Assembly (NCBI GenBank): GCA_025057715.1
Contig: JANWVD010000025.1
Coordinates: forward strand, 1-8,386
Direction: 5' to 3'
Source of the DNA: Aquificaceae bacterium
GTDB lineage: Bacteria; Aquificota; Aquificia; Aquificales; Aquificaceae
DNA length: 8,386 bases
Positions 6,304 to 8,386 of this stretch are shown piece after piece. The position numbers and the translations under genes were made by a program. Every line of letters starts with the position of its first letter. The stretch's first letter is position 1. Below the pieces are notes generated by a model. That model was not told the DNA's origin. It ran no database searches and saw only the letters and a program-made list of their open reading frames with translations.

Positions 6304-7419
6304 ATGTCTTTGCCAAGTCTTAAAATCAGAGACAAAATAGTTAGCATACACATAATACAAGGTGGCATGGGGGTTGGCATCTCGTGGGAAAAGCTCGCTG
6401 GAGCTGTCGCAAAAGAGGGCGCCGTTGGGGTAATCTCCGCCGTCGGAACTGGCTATAGATTCCCAAACTTAGTCAAACGCGACCGCTTTGGAAGACCGAT
6501 AGGCTCTCTCTTTGCACATAGCAAAGAAGCACTCACCATCATGATACAAAAAGCCAAAGAGATAGCCTCTGGTAATGGCTTAATTGGCGTAAACATCCTA
6601 TGCGCAATTACCGACTATGGCAGGGTTGTTAAAGACGCAGTTGAAGCAAAAGCCGACCTTATTATCTCAGGCGCTGGACTTCCTCTAAAGCTCCCAGAGT
6701 ACGTAGGAGACGCAGATGTAGCACTTGCTCCGATAGTATCTTCCGCTCGGGCTTTAAATATAATCTGCAAAACTTGGCAAAAGCGATACAATAGGCTTCC
6801 AGACATAGTTATTTTAGAAGGTCCTCTCTCTGGCGGACATCAGGGATTTAAGTTTGAGGATTGCTTCAAGCCAGAGTTTCAGCTTGAGAATCTATTGCCA
6901 GATGTCTTAAAAGAGGCAAAAAACTGGGGTGATATACCCGTTTTGGTAGCCGGCGGGGTTTGGTCTTACCAAGATATTCTAAAATTCATAGAGCTCGGCG
7001 CAAGCGGCGCTCAAATTGCAACTCGCTTTGTAAGCACAATTGAGTGCGACGCGCCAATATCTTACAAAAAGATTCTACTATCAGCCGAGAGGGAAGATAT
7101 CATCCTCTTTAAGTCCCCGGTTGGATATCCGCTAAGGGTTATCAAAACCCCGTTTATCGAGAGGCTTCTTTGTGGCTATAATGGCTGGAACGGGTGCGTT
7201 TCAAATTGCGTCACGCCTTGCAATAGCGGCGAAGAGGCAAAAAAGGTAGGCTTTTGCATAGCAGACAGGCTTGGCAAAGCCTGGCTTGGGGATTACCAAG
7301 AAGGGATTTTCATAAGCGGTGCAAATGGCTATAGACTCAAAAAGCAGGGCATAATACCCGTAAAGGAGCTAATAGAGATTCTCACAGGAAAGCGACCAGA
7401 CCCAACATTGGATGAGTAA
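6304..7419 (+). CDS. Nitronate monooxygenase / 2-nitropropane dioxygenase-family flavoprotein
   Basis: A soluble 371-residue FMN-binding TIM barrel of the NMO/FabK/PfaD superfamily. Members oxidise alkyl nitronates or, in relatives, reduce enoyl-ACP. Seen: IIQGGMGVGIS (17-27) and LAGAVAKEGAVGVIS at the barrel start, GVNIL (95-99), SGAGLP (122-127), LEGPLSGGHQGF with His179 in the position of the family's catalytic His, VLVAGGVW (213-220), and LGASGAQIATRF (231-242) for the FMN phosphate. The C-terminus carries five cysteines (290, 298, 302, 306, 318), of which the middle three have C-x3-C-x3-C spacing. Similar Cys-containing tails occur in an anaerobe-rich branch of the family. The substrate is unknown, so 'nitronate monooxygenase' is a family label. 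ATG 6304 was chosen; the in-frame ATG at 6229 lies inside ftsW on the other strand. Its last 8 bp overlap the DUF2905 gene. Confidence 0.88.
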   Translation: MSLPSLKIRDKIVSIHIIQGGMGVGISWEKLAGAVAKEGAVGVISAVGTGYRFPNLVKRDRFGRPIGSLFAHSKEALTIMIQKAKEIASGNGLIGVNILCAITDYGRVVKDAVEAKADLIISGAGLPLKLPEYVGDADVALAPIVSSARALNIICKTWQKRYNRLPDIVILEGPLSGGHQGFKFEDCFKPEFQLENLLPDVLKEAKNWGDIPVLVAGGVWSYQDILKFIELGASGAQIATRFVSTIECDAPISYKKILLSAEREDIILFKSPVGYPLRVIKTPFIERLLCGYNGWNGCVSNCVTPCNSGEEAKKVGFCIADRLGKAWLGDYQEGIFISGANGYRLKKQGIIPVKELIEILTGKRPDPTLDE

Positions 7420-7606
7420 GATACTAATCATATCGGGGATTTTACTCATCCTTGCCGGGATTTTAATCTCTATATCAGAAAAATGGAAGCTCCCGGGCGA
7501 TTTTGTCATTGAGAGAAATAACATGACTATCTACATCCCGATAGCGACCTCTCTGATTTTGAGCATAGTCTTAACAATCTTGCTAAACCTAATCTTTAAG
7601 CGTTAA
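7412..7606 (+). CDS. DUF2905-type small membrane protein
   Basis: 64 residues with two membrane helices: ILIISGILLILAGILISI (about 4-21) and IPIATSLILSIVLTILLNLIF (about 42-62). A short loop, KWKLPGDFVIERNNMTIYIP, joins them. LPGD followed by (I/V)xRxN and a YxP before helix 2 is the hallmark of DUF2905, a common small bacterial protein family of unknown function, and the length is normal. It overlaps the upstream gene by 8 bp and abuts the prenyltransferase start with no gap, so the three genes are probably co-transcribed and translationally coupled. No independent ribosome binding site is visible. Confidence 0.9.
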   Translation: MSKILIISGILLILAGILISISEKWKLPGDFVIERNNMTIYIPIATSLILSIVLTILLNLIFKR

Positions 7607-8353
7607 ATGCTAAGGAGCTTTGCAAAGCTCACCAAGATAGAGCATACAATCTTTGCCCTACCTTTCTTAATCTCAAGCATAGCACTTCTCTATGGCTCGT
7701 TTCCAGACAAAACCCTTATGCTCACATTAGCCTTCCTTAGCGCAAGGCTCACCGGCATGGCTCTGAATAGACTCATAGACTTAGAGATTGATAAACTAAA
7801 CCCGCGCATGCGCGCGGAGGTTCATGTAAAAGGGGAGCTAAGCAAATCCCAAATAGAGGGATTTACGAGCTTTACAATCTCGCTATTTATCTTTTCTTGC
7901 GCTTTTATCAATCTTTATACGCTTTTTCTTGCATGGGTTGTTTTAATTGCCCTTTGGGTCTATCCTTATGCAAAAAGATACACAAACTATCCGCACTTTG
8001 TGCTTGGGTTTATCTACTTCCTTGTGCCAATAGCTGTGGAAGTCTCTCTAAAAGAAGGCGTTTCTATAGGGGGAATAGTCTTAGGAATAGCCATGGCTAG
8101 CTTTGTAAGCGGTTTTGATATACTATACGCACTTCTTGATAGAGACTTTGATATTAAGTTTAAAATAGGCTCAATTCCAGCAAAGCACGGGGTAAGAAGC
8201 GCGCTAATAATATCATCATATTTACACATTATTACTTTCGTTAGTCTTTTTTCGCTGGTTTTTATCTTAGATAACTTAGGGATTGTATATTCCATCGGCG
8301 TGTTTATTTTTTGCTCAAAACTTATTTATAAGCAACTTATATTCAAAGTTTAA
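7607..8353 (+). CDS. mqnP: UbiA-family prenyltransferase (MqnP / 4-hydroxybenzoate polyprenyltransferase type), 3' end abnormal
   Basis: An integral membrane prenyltransferase that joins an all-trans polyprenyl diphosphate to an aromatic quinone precursor. The subgroup fits MqnP (futalosine menaquinone route) or its UbiA-like relatives. Seen: KLTKIEHTIFALPF (7-20), first Mg-diphosphate motif NRLIDLEIDKLNPR (Asn54, Asp58, Asp62), VYPYAKRYTNYPHFVLG (118-134), second motif FDILYALLDRDFD (Asp171, 178, 182) then SIPAKHG, and about seven hydrophobic helices. Two oddities. After NPR the usual TxxR is replaced (MRAE at 68-71). The protein also stops at 248 residues, at LIYKQLIFKV, roughly 40 short of the usual 280-290. 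The +1 frame stays open to the window end and reads FKTISKKNFRFLK, plausible for the missing tail, so a one-base error or mutation near 8345-8350 is likely. The start abuts the DUF2905 stop. Whether the substrate is dihydroxynaphthoate or hydroxybenzoate cannot be decided. Confidence 0.85.
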   Translation: MLRSFAKLTKIEHTIFALPFLISSIALLYGSFPDKTLMLTLAFLSARLTGMALNRLIDLEIDKLNPRMRAEVHVKGELSKSQIEGFTSFTISLFIFSCAFINLYTLFLAWVVLIALWVYPYAKRYTNYPHFVLGFIYFLVPIAVEVSLKEGVSIGGIVLGIAMASFVSGFDILYALLDRDFDIKFKIGSIPAKHGVRSALIISSYLHIITFVSLFSLVFILDNLGIVYSIGVFIFCSKLIYKQLIFKV

Positions 8354-8386
8354 GACCATATCAAAAAAAAATTTTCGTTTTTTAAA
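8354..8386 (+). other. AT-rich tail after the prenyltransferase stop
   Basis: 33 bases ending the window, with a nine-A run (8363-8371) and a six-T run. There is no GC stem, so it is not a recognisable terminator. It may be the frameshifted continuation of the prenyltransferase gene. Confidence 0.4.

Noticed and set aside
523..6996. Eight GAGCTC sites in 8.4 kb, more than chance would give.
   Set aside because: Most encode Glu-Leu in highly expressed reading frames; codon preference explains them without a special role.
8354..8386. Rho-independent terminator at the window end.
   Set aside because: There are only A and T runs and no GC stem.

Overview
The window is a tightly packed stretch of bacterial housekeeping and metabolic genes. 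No mobile element, CRISPR array, rRNA or tRNA is visible. Only 23 and 16 bases separate the two divergent gene pairs, and every other junction overlaps or abuts. A GT9 heptosyltransferase and a probable envelope lipoprotein point to a Gram-negative cell. A prenyltransferase of the UbiA/MqnP type and a stand-alone iron-sulfur flavoprotein fit an anaerobic or microaerophilic, menaquinone-using lifestyle. Composition looks moderately AT-rich, with many ATA and AGG/AGA codons mixed with CGC. I cannot assign a phylum from this alone.

Layout. Bases 1-1293 (+) hold the 3' part of a SulP anion transporter with a STAS domain, cut by the window start. It meets tail to tail, with a 26-bp overlap, a class I aminotransferase on the minus strand (1268-2443). 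A 23-bp divergent promoter gap leads into a plus-strand operon: a GltA/NfnB-like NADPH iron-sulfur flavoprotein (2467-3882), a small NTF2-like envelope protein (3879-4307) and a lipopolysaccharide heptosyltransferase (4304-5272). The three are joined by ATGA stop/start overlaps. The heptosyltransferase collides head-on with ftsW on the minus strand (5155-6287). The two share 118 bp, and ftsW is split in two by a -1 frame change at a four-C run. A 16-bp divergent gap leads to the last plus-strand operon: a nitronate monooxygenase-family flavoprotein (6304-7419), a 64-residue DUF2905 membrane protein (7412-7606) and a UbiA/MqnP-type prenyltransferase (7607-8353). The prenyltransferase stops early, right at the window end.

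How the genes relate. Envelope construction (heptosyltransferase, FtsW, the small NTF2-like protein), amino-acid nitrogen metabolism (aminotransferase, GltA-like protein) and quinone or flavin chemistry (prenyltransferase, nitronate monooxygenase-like protein) are interleaved. I see no single pathway shared by a whole operon.

Most notable observations: (1) the split ftsW, which is either a one-base loss or sequencing error, or a coupled ATGA split; (2) two divergent promoter gaps in which back-to-back TATAAT-like boxes lie so close to the start codons that the messages should be leaderless or nearly so; (3) three short GC-rich hairpins with matching flanks inside three unrelated genes; (4) the early stop of the prenyltransferase. 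I found no clearly new multi-gene system.
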